Of a stretch of DNA of 64,000 nucleotides, positions 34,532 through 42,953 are shown piece by piece. Location of the stretch: contig JAAWRH010000003.1 in assembly GCA_022800935.1 (NCBI GenBank), forward strand, positions 62,001 through 126,000, in the 5' to 3' direction. The notes under the pieces were generated by a model. It was not told the origin of the DNA and searched no databases. It saw only the letters and a list, made by a program, of their open reading frames with translations. Source of the DNA: Oscillospiraceae bacterium (lineage in GTDB: Bacteria; Bacillota; Clostridia; Oscillospirales; Ruminococcaceae). How positions within the stretch are numbered: the first letter of the stretch is position 1; each line of letters begins with the position of its first letter. A program made the position numbers and the translations under genes.

Positions 34532-36511
34532 TTATTCGTTTACTTCTTCCACTGGCGCATCTGCCTGAGAAGCTGCCGCTTCCTCCGCCAGAGCACGGAT
34601 GGAAAGGCTGATTCTCTTCTTGTCGAAGTCCAGCTCGGTGATCTTTACATCCACCTCGTCGCCGATGTTCAGCACATCCTGGGGCTTAGCGATACGCTGG
34701 GTGGAAATCTGGGAAATATGGATCAGACCGTCTACGCCGGGCAGAATCTGGGCAAAAGCGCCGAAGGTTGTCATGGAAACAATCTTCACCTTTACCACAG
34801 AGCCGACGCTATAGCTGTTCTTGAGAATCTCCCAGGGATTGTCCTCGGTCTTCTTGTAGCCGAGGGAAATCTTCCGGGCTTCACGGTCCAGGTCCTTGAC
34901 ATAAACCTCAATGGTATCTCCCACCTTGACAACCTCGGAGGGATGGCGGATGCGGTTCCAGGACAGCTCGGAAATATGGACCATTCCGTCCACGCCGCCC
35001 AGGTCCACAAACGCGCCATAGGAAACAATGGATTTCACCACACCAGTGTAGTGCTTATCAATTTCAATCTCGTTCCAGAACTGCTCCTCCTGGGCCTTGC
35101 GCTGCTCGCGGAGCACCGCCTTGATGGAGCCCACGGCGCGCTTGCGCTCCGGATTGGTCTCAATAATTTTGAACTCCACTGTCTGCTTGAGCATCACGGA
35201 GAGGTCCTCCACCCTGGTCAGCGCCACATGGGATGCGGGGATAAATACCCGCACACTGTTGGTCAGCGCCAGGATACCCTTATTGACCACTTCCACCACA
35301 ACACCCTTGAGGGTTTCGCCGGTGTCCTTGGCTTCCATGACCTTGCGGATGCCGGCAGCGGCATCCAGGCGCTTCTTGGAAAGCATTACCATGCCCTCTA
35401 CATCGTTGGTGCGCACAACCAGCAGGTCCAGCACATCGCCGGGCTTATAGGCTTCCTCAATCTTAACGGTGGGGTCGTCAGTGAGCTCCTGCAGCGGAAC
35501 ATAGCCGGTGTACTTGATTCCGATATCCACCTGCACCTCCGTGGGGGTGACGGCCAGAATCGTTCCCTTGACAACGGCGCCATTATATGTAGTAATGGCC
35601 GACTGGTTCAGCATCTCCTCAAAATTCTCTTCCTGACTGCTATTGGTCATCAATTCACTCATGGTTTCTTGTACCTCCTTAATTATACGAGCCGGCGTAG
35701 ACGCACCGGCAGTAACGCCAATGGATTTGCTCTGGAAAACGCCCTCCGGCAAAACAGCCTGCCTGAGCTCGGCCGCTGTCTCCACCAAAAGGGTTGGGCA
35801 GTGTTGGGCGCATATCTCCTTCAGCTTGGCGGTATTGGAGCTGTGGCGGTCCCCCACGACCACCATCAGACCGGATTTCTCCGCCAGCTCTGCGGCCTCC
35901 CGCTGCCTTTCGCTGGTTGCACTACATATTGTATCAAAAATCGAAGGGTTTGTACACTGTTTTTTTGCGGAATTTACGCTTTTTTCCCATTCTAACACGT
36001 TAAAAGTGGTTTGCGCAACAAAGACCAGATGTTTCTTTTCAGAAAGTTTACCATTTGACAACATTTTTAACATTTCGTCTTTATTTTTAAAGACCGCCGC
36101 AGGCCTGGAGCAATGCCCCAGAGTCCCCTGTACCTCCGGGTGCTTCGGATCGCCCGCTATCAGGATTGTGGTGTCCTCCTCAAACGGGCCGGAAACAATC
36201 CGGTGAATTTTGGCCACATAGGGACAGGTCGCGTCGATAATCTCCGCCCCTTGGGCCCGGAGCCTTTCATAAATATCCCGGCCCACTCCATGGGAGCGGA
36301 TGATAACCGTATCCCCCGGCCCTGCATCCTCCGGGCGCTCCAGAATTCTCACTCCCTGCCGGGCCAGCTCATCCACCATCTGCGCGTTATGGATAATCGC
36401 TCCAAGGGTATAAACCCTTTTGCCCTCCCGTATTGCCTGGTACACAATATCCACCGCGCGTTTTACGCCAAAGCAGAAGCCCGCGCTGTGTGCCACTGTA
36501 ACAGATGCCAT
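34532..36511 (-). CDS. ispH: Fused 4-hydroxy-3-methylbut-2-enyl diphosphate reductase and S1 RNA-binding protein
   Basis: A 659-residue fusion. Residues 1-290 are IspH, the last enzyme of the MEP isoprenoid pathway, with the iron-sulfur cysteines in SAGFCFGVKRAV, IDATCPYVAK and FDTICSATSERQ. Residues 320-640 hold four S1 domains, for example GVVKSIVSYGAFVDLGGVDG and KIVSMTTFGAFAQILPGVDG. The fusion is known in clostridia, where this protein may stand in for ribosomal protein S1. The ATG at 36511 follows AAGGAGATG. It belongs to the cluster with cmk and plsC but is separated from them here. Confidence 0.95.
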   Translation of the reverse strand: MASVTVAHSAGFCFGVKRAVDIVYQAIREGKRVYTLGAIIHNAQMVDELARQGVRILERPEDAGPGDTVIIRSHGVGRDIYERLRAQGAEIIDATCPYVAKIHRIVSGPFEEDTTILIAGDPKHPEVQGTLGHCSRPAAVFKNKDEMLKMLSNGKLSEKKHLVFVAQTTFNVLEWEKSVNSAKKQCTNPSIFDTICSATSERQREAAELAEKSGLMVVVGDRHSSNTAKLKEICAQHCPTLLVETAAELRQAVLPEGVFQSKSIGVTAGASTPARIIKEVQETMSELMTNSSQEENFEEMLNQSAITTYNGAVVKGTILAVTPTEVQVDIGIKYTGYVPLQELTDDPTVKIEEAYKPGDVLDLLVVRTNDVEGMVMLSKKRLDAAAGIRKVMEAKDTGETLKGVVVEVVNKGILALTNSVRVFIPASHVALTRVEDLSVMLKQTVEFKIIETNPERKRAVGSIKAVLREQRKAQEEQFWNEIEIDKHYTGVVKSIVSYGAFVDLGGVDGMVHISELSWNRIRHPSEVVKVGDTIEVYVKDLDREARKISLGYKKTEDNPWEILKNSYSVGSVVKVKIVSMTTFGAFAQILPGVDGLIHISQISTQRIAKPQDVLNIGDEVDVKITELDFDKKRISLSIRALAEEAAASQADAPVEEVNE

Positions 36512-36545
36512 AAACATCTCCTTAAGATTTTTGTACTTAGCTTCT

Positions 36546-36554
36546 ATTATACCA
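36546..36554 (-). promoter_or_regulatory. Extended -10 promoter of the IspH-S1 gene
   Basis: TGGTATAAT on the minus strand has the extended -10 TGn element, about 30 bases upstream of the start codon. No good -35 box is present at the normal distance. Confidence 0.55.
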
Positions 36555-36718
36555 TACTTTTGCAAATTATCCAGTACCAAAATACGGAGAAGCAAATAAA
36601 TTTAAAAATTTCAATAAAACTTTTTGGGTGTCATTAGTTCGTTTGGGAAAAGACCGCTTGAAAAGGTCAAAAAAAGAAAAAACATTTAATGTATTTAGGC
36701 ATCTAAATATGAATTGTC

Positions 36719-36780
36719 TGACTTTTTAGTCAACCTCCTCCCAATTATCCATTGATGGCCTGTTCATAAATGTTTATGAT
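36719..36780 (+). promoter_or_regulatory. Promoter and inverted repeat upstream of the radical SAM operon
   Basis: TTGATG (36752-36757) and TATGAT (36775-36780) are 17 bases apart. TGACT-TTTT-AGTCA (36719-36732) lies 19 bases upstream. It is a possible site for the TetR-family protein encoded at 38466, but that is inference. Confidence 0.5.
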
Positions 36781-36808
36781 AAATATAGCCAACGAGGACA
36801 AGGCAGAA

Positions 36809-36925
36809 GGGAGGACACGGCCATGAAAACCGCTGTAATTCCGTCCTCCCGGAAGAGGACGTGGACAGAACATGGAAACAGTCTGAAATGGATACAACGC
36901 TGTTTCCATTGCCTTTAAAAAGGCA
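36809..36925 (+). promoter_or_regulatory. Structured leader with three hairpins upstream of the radical SAM gene
   Basis: Three inverted repeats follow each other: GGGAGGAC/GTCCTCCC (36809-36850), ATGGAAACAG/CTGTTTCCAT (36872-36909) and TGCCTTT-AA-AAAGGCA (36910-36925). The first stem would hide the ribosome site of the small reading frame that starts at 36823. Confidence 0.5.
36823..36918 (+). CDS. Possible 31-residue leader peptide or precursor upstream of radical SAM gene
   Basis: A short frame, ATG 36823, with a GGGAGG ribosome site eight bases upstream. The peptide is basic, starts MKTAVIPSSRK and ends in RCFHCL. It is the first frame on the predicted transcript, ending 54 bases before the radical SAM gene. 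The Cys-x-x-Cys near the end and the neighbour invite the idea of a modified peptide precursor, but a leader peptide or chance frame is as likely. The ribosome site can pair with sequence inside the frame. Confidence 0.35.
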   Translation: MKTAVIPSSRKRTWTEHGNSLKWIQRCFHCL

Positions 36926-36972
36926 TGTCAGGATTTTCATACAAATCAAAATGATATGAGGATGTGAATATT

Positions 36973-38349
36973 ATGAGCTTTAAAAATACATTACAAAAGT
37001 TCGGCATTGAACAGGCGATGAACTACCTCTATAAAGACCCTGAAAAGAACCTGAGGACCATCATAGACTGGGCCGACTGGTTCGCTAAGGGGGAATTTGA
37101 GCCCCAGAGAAAGATCATCCGCCAGTCCATTGAGGACCCCTCCCAGCCCTACTACAGCTTCATCCGCCGCCTGGTCAACGATGTTGACCCAAAGGTGATG
37201 AAAACCGTCGTAGCCAACTTCTTTATCAACGCCAACCTGATTGGCTGGCCCCAGCAGGAGCAGATGCGCCAGAAGTACGACTGCAACATCCCCTGGTGCA
37301 TCCTTCTGGACCCCACCTCCGCCTGCAACCTCCACTGCACCGGCTGCTGGGCCGCCGAATACGGCAATAAGCTCAATCTCACCTTTGAGGAGATAGACGA
37401 TATTATCCGCCAGGGCAAGGAGCTGGGAATCTACATGTACATCTACACCGGCGGCGAACCCCTGGTCCGCAAAGACGACCTGATCCGCCTGTGTGAAAAG
37501 CACGACGACTGCGTCTTCCTCTGCTTCACCAACGCCACCCTCATCGATGAGGAGTTCACCGGGGAAATGCTGCGGGTGGGCAACTTTATCCCCGCCGTCT
37601 CCCTGGAGGGGGACGAGGCCGCCACCGACTTCCGCCGGGGAACGGGAACCTATCAAAAGGTCATCCGCGCCATGAAGCTGATGCGGGAGAAAAAGCTCCC
37701 CTACGGCATCTCCTCCTGCTACACCAGCATGAACTGGGACTCCATCACCTCGGAGCAATATTACGACAGCCTGATTGAGATGGGGGCGTACTTTATCTGG
37801 TATTTCCACTATATGCCCGTCGGCAGCGACGCCGCGCTGGAGCTGCTACCCACACCCAAACAGCGCCGGGAGGTCTACCGCCGGGTCCGCAGAATGCGGG
37901 CGGAAAAGCCCCTCTTTGCCATGGACTTCCAGAACGACGCGGAATTTGTGGGCGGGTGCATTGCCGGGGGAAACCGCTACCTGCACATCAACGCCAACGG
38001 CGACGTGGACCCCTGCGTATTCGTCCACTACTCCAATGCCAACATCCGCCAGGTCAGCCTGCTGGACGCCCTGAGGAGTCCCATCTTCATGGCCTACCAC
38101 CGGGGCCAGCCCTTTAACGACAATATGCTCCGCCCCTGCCCCATGCTGGAAAACCCGGATAAGCTGCGGCAGATGGTGGAGGAGAGCGGCGCCCATTCCA
38201 CCGACCCCATGTCGCCGGAAACGGTGGAGCACCTCTGCGCCAAGTGCGACCGCTACGCGGAGCAATGGGCCCCTGTGGCGGATTCCCTGTGGAACTGCCA
38301 AGGATGTGACACGAAGACCAGCTGTCCCAACGGAAAGAGCGCAAACTGA
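36973..38349 (+). CDS. Radical SAM / SPASM-type enzyme
   Basis: A 458-residue protein. The radical SAM cluster motif is SACNLHCTGCWAAEYG near residue 117, and the SAM-binding GGEP follows in YIYTGGEPLVRKDD. The C-terminal third has many cysteines (GGCIAGGNRYLHINANGDV, then PCVF, PCPM, LCAKC, CQGC), as in SPASM domains that hold extra iron-sulfur clusters. Such enzymes modify peptides or small molecules. The first 110 residues match no known part. ATG 36973 follows GAGGATGTG. TetR and TVP38-like genes follow; the function is not established. Confidence 0.88.
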   Translation: MSFKNTLQKFGIEQAMNYLYKDPEKNLRTIIDWADWFAKGEFEPQRKIIRQSIEDPSQPYYSFIRRLVNDVDPKVMKTVVANFFINANLIGWPQQEQMRQKYDCNIPWCILLDPTSACNLHCTGCWAAEYGNKLNLTFEEIDDIIRQGKELGIYMYIYTGGEPLVRKDDLIRLCEKHDDCVFLCFTNATLIDEEFTGEMLRVGNFIPAVSLEGDEAATDFRRGTGTYQKVIRAMKLMREKKLPYGISSCYTSMNWDSITSEQYYDSLIEMGAYFIWYFHYMPVGSDAALELLPTPKQRREVYRRVRRMRAEKPLFAMDFQNDAEFVGGCIAGGNRYLHINANGDVDPCVFVHYSNANIRQVSLLDALRSPIFMAYHRGQPFNDNMLRPCPMLENPDKLRQMVEESGAHSTDPMSPETVEHLCAKCDRYAEQWAPVADSLWNCQGCDTKTSCPNGKSAN

Positions 38350-38356
38350 GCCATTT

Positions 38357-38390
38357 AAAAACAGGGGGGACGCCGGGCCCCTCCTGTTTT
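38357..38390 (+). terminator. Terminator after the radical SAM gene
   Basis: AAAACAGG pairs with CCTGTTTT, with GGG/CCC inside. The T-run is part of the stem arm. Confidence 0.65.
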
Positions 38391-38438
38391 CCATCCGCTG
38401 TATTTTGGTTCTCTCTCCGCCTGTTACCGCTTAGGTGC

Positions 38439-38464
38439 TGTCAACTGTCAGCTGACAGCTGACA
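38439..38464. promoter_or_regulatory. 26-base near-perfect palindrome next to the TetR gene stop
   Basis: The core CTGTCAGCTGACAG (38445-38458) is a perfect palindrome, flanked by TGTCA and TGACA with one mismatched pair. It ends two bases from the 3' end of the TetR gene. It could be a terminator stem for that gene or a protein-binding site; the T-run is missing. Confidence 0.4.
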
Positions 38465-38465
38465 T

Positions 38466-39041
38466 CTAACAGTTCCTTATGGGACGGGTAAGGGCCTTTC
38501 TGCCCGTACCCTGGAGAAGGCTGCACAGTCTCTCTGAAAGCTCCAGCATATCCTCCTGCATCCCGCCGTCCAGCCAGTCCAGCAGAAGCCCCACCATGGC
38601 GCACCTGTAAAAGCGGGCGAGGGCGGCGACGTCCTCCCCGGAGGCGGCAAGTCCGTCGGTGGCGGCAAGTCCGTCGGTGGCGGCGGTAAAGTATTCCTGC
38701 ATCAGCCGGAATGTCAGCCGGTTCAGATAGGCCAGAAAGGTATCGCGGGGAAGGTACTGATAGATATGCAGCACCGCGGTCCTGTGCCGCAGTCCATACC
38801 GAACCAGCGGACGGATGCATTCAATGGGCTGATGGGGCTGATAGTGGTTTTGTATCAGCTGGTCCGCCTTTTCCTCCATCATCTGCTCGGCCAGGTCGGG
38901 AATATCGTGAAAATGATAGTAAAAGGTGTTCCGGTTTACGCCGCACCGCTCCACAATGTCCTTGACGGTGATTTTGTTCACCGGCTTCTCACTCAAAAGC
39001 TGTATAAACGCATTCACAATCGCACCGCGTGTCCGTTCCAT
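38466..39041 (-). CDS. TetR/AcrR family transcriptional regulator
   Basis: A 191-residue repressor-type protein. The N-terminal HTH is clear: NKITVKDIVERCGVNRNTFYYHF near residues 22-44. The C-terminal domain has a low-complexity insert, ATDGLAATDGLA near 122-133, which arises from an 18-base tandem duplication in the DNA. TetR proteins bind small ligands and release DNA. It is convergent with the radical SAM gene and divergent from the TVP38-like gene. ATG 39041 follows AAAGGAGG. Likely targets are itself and its neighbours. Confidence 0.9.
   Translation of the reverse strand: MERTRGAIVNAFIQLLSEKPVNKITVKDIVERCGVNRNTFYYHFHDIPDLAEQMMEEKADQLIQNHYQPHQPIECIRPLVRYGLRHRTAVLHIYQYLPRDTFLAYLNRLTFRLMQEYFTAATDGLAATDGLAASGEDVAALARFYRCAMVGLLLDWLDGGMQEDMLELSERLCSLLQGTGRKALTRPIRNC
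38644..38684. repeat. 18-base tandem repeat inside the TetR gene
   Basis: GCGGCAAGTCCGTCGGTG occurs twice in direct succession plus a partial third copy. It adds six residues per unit to the ligand-binding domain region. Confidence 0.8.
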
Positions 39042-39204
39042 AGGAAAGCCTCCTTTTCCTGGAGCTTCGGTAAAAGCCGCCGGCAGCTATGTCCACGCAC
39101 AGACATAACTTTTTTAGGTCATAAAAACATTATACTGGCTCCGTCCGAAAAATGCAACCAAAAAACGACGCCTTTTTCAGACGCCGTTTTCAAGGAGAGA
39201 AGCT

Positions 39205-39873
39205 ATGTCCTTTAAAGAAAGTCAAAAAAAACACCTGTACAAAATCATTCCCATTGCGGCGACAGTTATATGCACGATGCTCTTTGTTTTGGCGATCCGT
39301 CCCGCCCTTGGGCAGAGTCCGGCATCCCTGCTCCCTCAAAATCGCTGGCTGGCTTTCCTAGTGGTGATACTGCTTTATGCTGTCAAAAGCCTCACAGTGG
39401 TTTTTCCCCTGATAACGCTTTATCTGTTGTCAGGGGCCGTGTTTTCCCTCCCGTCGGCGATTCTGGTCAACCTGCTGGGCCTTGTTTTCTGGGCCTCCAT
39501 TCCCTACCTGCTGGGCAAACTCATCGGCCCCTCCCGCCTGGAAAGGCTGCGCAAAAGATACCCCAAACTGGAAATTCTGGATATCCTGCGCCGGAAAAGC
39601 GGGGTGTGGTTTACGGTTTTGGCCAGAGCCTCCGGCCCGCTTCCAGGGGACATTGTCAGCCTATATTTTGGCTGTATGGGACTGGGCTTTCCCTCTTATC
39701 TGGCGGGGAGCATTCTGGGAGTTGCCCCGACTATGGTGGCAGCCACTGTTCTGGGCGAACAGATTTCACACCCAAACACGCCGGGGTTCTGGATTGCGGC
39801 GGCGGCCAGCGCCGCTGTAGCGCTGGCTTCCCTCCTGGCCTGCCGGCGGGCTGTCAGGGAAAGGAATCACTGA
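39205..39873 (+). CDS. TVP38/TMEM64 (VTT domain, DedA-like) membrane protein
   Basis: A 222-residue protein with about six hydrophobic stretches. The VTT signature is visible as LYLLSGAVFSLPSAILVNLLG near residue 73 (shortened) and GPLPGDIVSLYFGCMG near 145. The family takes part in membrane lipid scrambling and envelope homeostasis. It starts at ATG 39205 after AAGGAGAG. It is divergent from the TetR gene across a 163-base gap, so TetR may control it. Its 3' end overlaps the convergent plsC gene by seven bases. Confidence 0.85.
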   Translation: MSFKESQKKHLYKIIPIAATVICTMLFVLAIRPALGQSPASLLPQNRWLAFLVVILLYAVKSLTVVFPLITLYLLSGAVFSLPSAILVNLLGLVFWASIPYLLGKLIGPSRLERLRKRYPKLEILDILRRKSGVWFTVLARASGPLPGDIVSLYFGCMGLGFPSYLAGSILGVAPTMVAATVLGEQISHPNTPGFWIAAAASAAVALASLLACRRAVRERNH

Positions 39874-40514
39874 CCATCTTCCGTTTTATTCCCATCGGTC
39901 AACAGCGGGCGGTTGTCCTTGGGAAGCTCCACCAGTTCCACAATCTCCCCCATAATTCTCTTGCTCACCGCCTTCATCTCCCTTGGAACGTTGGCCTGCA
40001 CCCCCAGGCTGTCAAAGCGGATCAGCTCACCATACTTTATGGTAACAACAGACCGGAAGCGCAGTGGCAGGTCAAAGGAAATCCCCACCGGCAAAATATC
40101 CGCGCGGGTCTGCATGGCCACCAGCGCGGCCCCGGATTTTGGCCTTTGGGGGATGCCGTCCTTGGAGCGGGTGCCCTCCGGGAACATGGCCAGCACCCGG
40201 CCGGATTTCAGGGTATCCACCGCAAAGTCAATGGCGCTGCTGTCCCCCTTTCCCCGCTCCACGGGAAAAGCGCCCAGTCCCCTGATAATCAAGGAGACAA
40301 ATTTATTCTGAAACAGCTCCTGCTTTGCCATAAAGAAGAGCTGGGTCTTCAGCTTCTGGGCGATAAAGAGGGGGTCCATATTGGTGCGGTGGTTGGAACA
40401 GACCATATACCCGCCCCCCTCCGGGATGTTCTCCACCCCCTCGTACCGCATTTTATAGAGAATGTGAATCAGCAGGTTGGTGACAAACTTGGCGATTGCG
40501 TAAAATACCGACAT
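39867..40514 (-). CDS. plsC: 1-acyl-sn-glycerol-3-phosphate acyltransferase
   Basis: A 215-residue PlsC-domain protein that adds the second acyl chain to lysophosphatidic acid. The catalytic HX4D motif is NHRTNMDP near residue 41, the second motif FPEGTRSKDG near 112, and the third PVGISFDLPLRF near 147. I chose ATG 40514. A GTG at 40523 overlaps the cmk stop codon (GTGA), so translation is probably coupled. The pair cmk-plsC is conserved in clostridia. Confidence 0.92.
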   Translation of the reverse strand: MSVFYAIAKFVTNLLIHILYKMRYEGVENIPEGGGYMVCSNHRTNMDPLFIAQKLKTQLFFMAKQELFQNKFVSLIIRGLGAFPVERGKGDSSAIDFAVDTLKSGRVLAMFPEGTRSKDGIPQRPKSGAALVAMQTRADILPVGISFDLPLRFRSVVTIKYGELIRFDSLGVQANVPREMKAVSKRIMGEIVELVELPKDNRPLLTDGNKTEDGQ

Positions 40515-40519
40515 CCCGC

Positions 40520-41203
40520 TCACCGCCCGTCCCGCTGGAAAAGCCTGTTCCGGGCCAGCGTCTCCAGCTCGTCAATAGATTCCTCCAGGGAAAGACTTGT
40601 GGTGTCCACCAGCACCGCGTCAGGGGCCTGAGCCAGGGGAGAGGCCGCCCGGTGGGAGTCGTCGTAATCCCGCTTTTTCAGATCCTCCAGCACCTGCTCA
40701 AAGGTACTGGGGTCGCCCTTTTCGCTCAACTCCCTGTGGCGGCGGGCCGCCCGCGCCTCGGCGGAGGCGGTGAGGAAAATTTTCAGGCTGGCATCGGGCA
40801 GGATGGTGGTACCGATATCCCTTCCGTCCATCACCACATTGTTCTGCCGGGCAATATCCCGCTGGAGGGAGAGGAGAAACTCCCGGACCTCCGAAATGGA
40901 GCCCACCTGGGAGGCCGCCATGGAGACAGCGGGAGTGCGTATCTGGTCAGACACATCCTCCCCGTTGAGGTACACCCTCTGCTGCCGGGCGTCGTTATAG
41001 CGCAGCTGAAGGGTAATTTTTCCCAAAGCGGGGACGGTGTCCGCAGGGCGGGAGGGGTCTCCCCCCTGGTCCAGCACATATTTCCCAATGCTGCGGTAGA
41101 GCGCTCCGGTATCCACATAGAGGAAGCCCAGGCGCTTGGCCAGTTCCCTAGCGATAGTGGTCTTTCCAGCCCCGACCGGGCCGTCCAGTGCGATGGATAG
41201 CAT
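40520..41203 (-). CDS. cmk: Cytidylate kinase
   Basis: A 227-residue nucleoside monophosphate kinase that phosphorylates CMP and dCMP. Motifs are the P-loop IALDGPVGAGKTTIARELA at the N-terminus, YVDTGALYRSIG near residue 29, and VVMDGRDIGTTILPDASLKI near 122. The length is standard. ATG 41203 has a GGAAAGGCGG upstream. It is the first gene of a cmk-plsC pair. The 350 bases upstream hold a repeat element (41315-41455). Confidence 0.96.
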   Translation of the reverse strand: MLSIALDGPVGAGKTTIARELAKRLGFLYVDTGALYRSIGKYVLDQGGDPSRPADTVPALGKITLQLRYNDARQQRVYLNGEDVSDQIRTPAVSMAASQVGSISEVREFLLSLQRDIARQNNVVMDGRDIGTTILPDASLKIFLTASAEARAARRHRELSEKGDPSTFEQVLEDLKKRDYDDSHRAASPLAQAPDAVLVDTTSLSLEESIDELETLARNRLFQRDGR

Positions 41204-41314
41204 AAATGAATCGCCGCCTTTCCGGTAAAGGTTCCGCGGAACCTTATTTTTATTAAAAAATGCAAGCCGCCCGCCCGTATTTGTACTAACGGCACTTGGG
41301 GACAGACTGTTATT

Positions 41315-41455
41315 GACTATTATACCATAGAGCGTAGCGAAATGGTATAATTTGCCATGTTTTCCGGCTGCCCCGGCAGGGGCGAGGAAAACGGCATCAA
41401 AATCTATAATAGTCGCTTTGCGACTATTATACCATAACTTATACAGAAATGGTAT
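41315..41455. repeat. Foldable repeat element between cmk and the FAD oxidoreductase gene
   Basis: GACTATTATACCATA ... AAATGGTAT occurs twice (41315-41350 and 41422-41455). ATAATAGTCGC-TTT-GCGACTATTAT (41406-41430) forms a perfect hairpin. Between the copies TTTTCC ... GGAAAA with a GC-rich centre can also fold. The whole has the look of a small palindromic intergenic repeat or MITE. Confidence 0.6.
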
Positions 41456-41486
41456 CGGGAAATCCGGAAAAGAAAAATGTGATTAC

Positions 41487-41530
41487 AAATGCCCGCCGCG
41501 TTCAAAGCTCTCTGAACGCGGCGGGCATTT
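41487..41530 (-). terminator. Long hairpin terminator of the FAD oxidoreductase gene
   Basis: Two 18-base arms (41487-41504 and 41513-41530) are perfectly complementary around an 8-base loop. The core is GCCCGCCGCG/CGCGGCGGGC. T-rich sequence follows on the minus strand. Confidence 0.75.
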
Positions 41531-41553
41531 CTGTTTCGCCGGTCAACAAACGG

Positions 41554-42813
41554 TCATCCGGCGTTTTCTCCCGCGGCCTCAATGATGCTTTGGGCCGCCA
41601 GATAACCTGTCGAAAAGGCAATCTGCAAATTAAACCCGCCTGTGTACGCGTCCACATCCAAAACCTCCCCGGCAAAAAACAGTCCTCCTGCCAGCTTGGA
41701 CTCCATGGACGGCTTGACCTCTGACACCTTTACCCCGCCGGAGGTGACAATGGCCTCCTCAATGGGCCGGAAGGCCACCGGTGTCAGAGTAAAATTTTTG
41801 AGCAGGGAGATAAACGCCCGCCGCTGCTCCTTGGTAATCTGGTTCACCTTGGTGTGGGAGGGTATCCCGCTGCGGGATACCGCCACAGGGATCAGCTTGG
41901 CCGGGAGCAGAGCCCCCAGGGCGTTGCCGAAATCCTTGTTTTGGTTCTGGGCAAAGTCCCGCAGAAGGCGGGCGTCCAGCTGCCCTTCGTCCAGGCCCGG
42001 CTTCAAGTCAATGGAAAGGGTGAAGTCGGCGAAGCGTTTGGGGTCGATGTGGGCGGAGGCGGAGAGCACCAGCGGCCCCGACACCCCAAAATGGGTGAAC
42101 AGCATCTCCCCCAGCTCCTGGAACACTGGCTTTTTCTTTTTCCGGTCGGTCAGCGTCAGGGTGACGTTGCGCAGGGAAAGGCCCATCATGGCGGAGCAGA
42201 AAGGCTCCGCCGTCAAAATGGGGACCAGGGAGGGGCGGGGCTCCACAATCTCGTGGCCCGCCTGCCGGGCCAGAGTATAACCGTCCCCGGTGGACCCGGT
42301 GAGGGGATAGCTCATCCCCCCTGTGGCAATGACCACCGCCGGAGCGGAAAGGGCGGTCCCATCCTCCAGGACCACACCGCGCACCCTGCCGTCCTCTATG
42401 GAAAGGGAGGTGCACCGCCCGGTAATCAGCTTTGCCCCGTTCCCCCTGGCAAAGGAGACCAGGGCATCCACAATGTCTACCGCCTTGTCCGATACAGGGA
42501 AAACCCGGTTGCCCCGCTCCACCTTCAACGGCACCCCAAGCCCCTCAAAAAAGGCCATGACGTCCGAGGGGGAAAAGGCGTTGACCGCACTGTACAAAAA
42601 CCGCCCGTTCCGCTTTACCATGCTGATAAAGGTGTCGTTGGAGCAGCGGTTGGTGACGTTGCACCGCCCCTTCCCGGTAATCATCAGCTTGCGGGCAGGC
42701 CTGGCATTGCTCTCCACGATGGCGGTGCGCAGCCCGGCCTCCGCCAGCTTTCCCCCGCAGAGCAGCCCCGCCGCCCCGCCGCCGACGACCACCGCGTCAT
42801 ACCGCCCACTCAC
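41554..42813 (-). CDS. FAD-dependent oxidoreductase of the HI0933/YhiN (BaiN-like) family
   Basis: A 419-residue flavoprotein. The dinucleotide motif is VVVGGGAAGLLCGGKLAEAG at the N-terminus, followed by ARKLMITGKGRCNVTN near residue 40, VIATGGMSYPLTGSTGDGY near 160, and the C-terminal FAD motif GLFFAGEVLDVDAYTGGFNL. Members are annotated as aminoacetone oxidase-like or bile acid reductases, but the real reaction is unknown in most. The start is a GTG after GGAGG. The gene commonly precedes cmk in clostridia, as here. Confidence 0.9.
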   Translation of the reverse strand: MSGRYDAVVVGGGAAGLLCGGKLAEAGLRTAIVESNARPARKLMITGKGRCNVTNRCSNDTFISMVKRNGRFLYSAVNAFSPSDVMAFFEGLGVPLKVERGNRVFPVSDKAVDIVDALVSFARGNGAKLITGRCTSLSIEDGRVRGVVLEDGTALSAPAVVIATGGMSYPLTGSTGDGYTLARQAGHEIVEPRPSLVPILTAEPFCSAMMGLSLRNVTLTLTDRKKKKPVFQELGEMLFTHFGVSGPLVLSASAHIDPKRFADFTLSIDLKPGLDEGQLDARLLRDFAQNQNKDFGNALGALLPAKLIPVAVSRSGIPSHTKVNQITKEQRRAFISLLKNFTLTPVAFRPIEEAIVTSGGVKVSEVKPSMESKLAGGLFFAGEVLDVDAYTGGFNLQIAFSTGYLAAQSIIEAAGENAG

Positions 42814-42953
42814 AGGCGGCCTCCGCCGGATGCGGCGCAGTTAAAAACAAGTTTCATAAACGTTTCACCCTATTCTGATTCTGCTGCACGAAACAGCGTC
42901 TCCCGGCCCGTGGAAGAGATCAGAAACGGCTTAAACGCCGTTTCTGAGGGTCT

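Noticed and set aside
41204..41553. The repeat region upstream of cmk as a CRISPR array
   Set aside because: There are only two units, with no regular spacing, and they are partly self-complementary. There are no cas genes.
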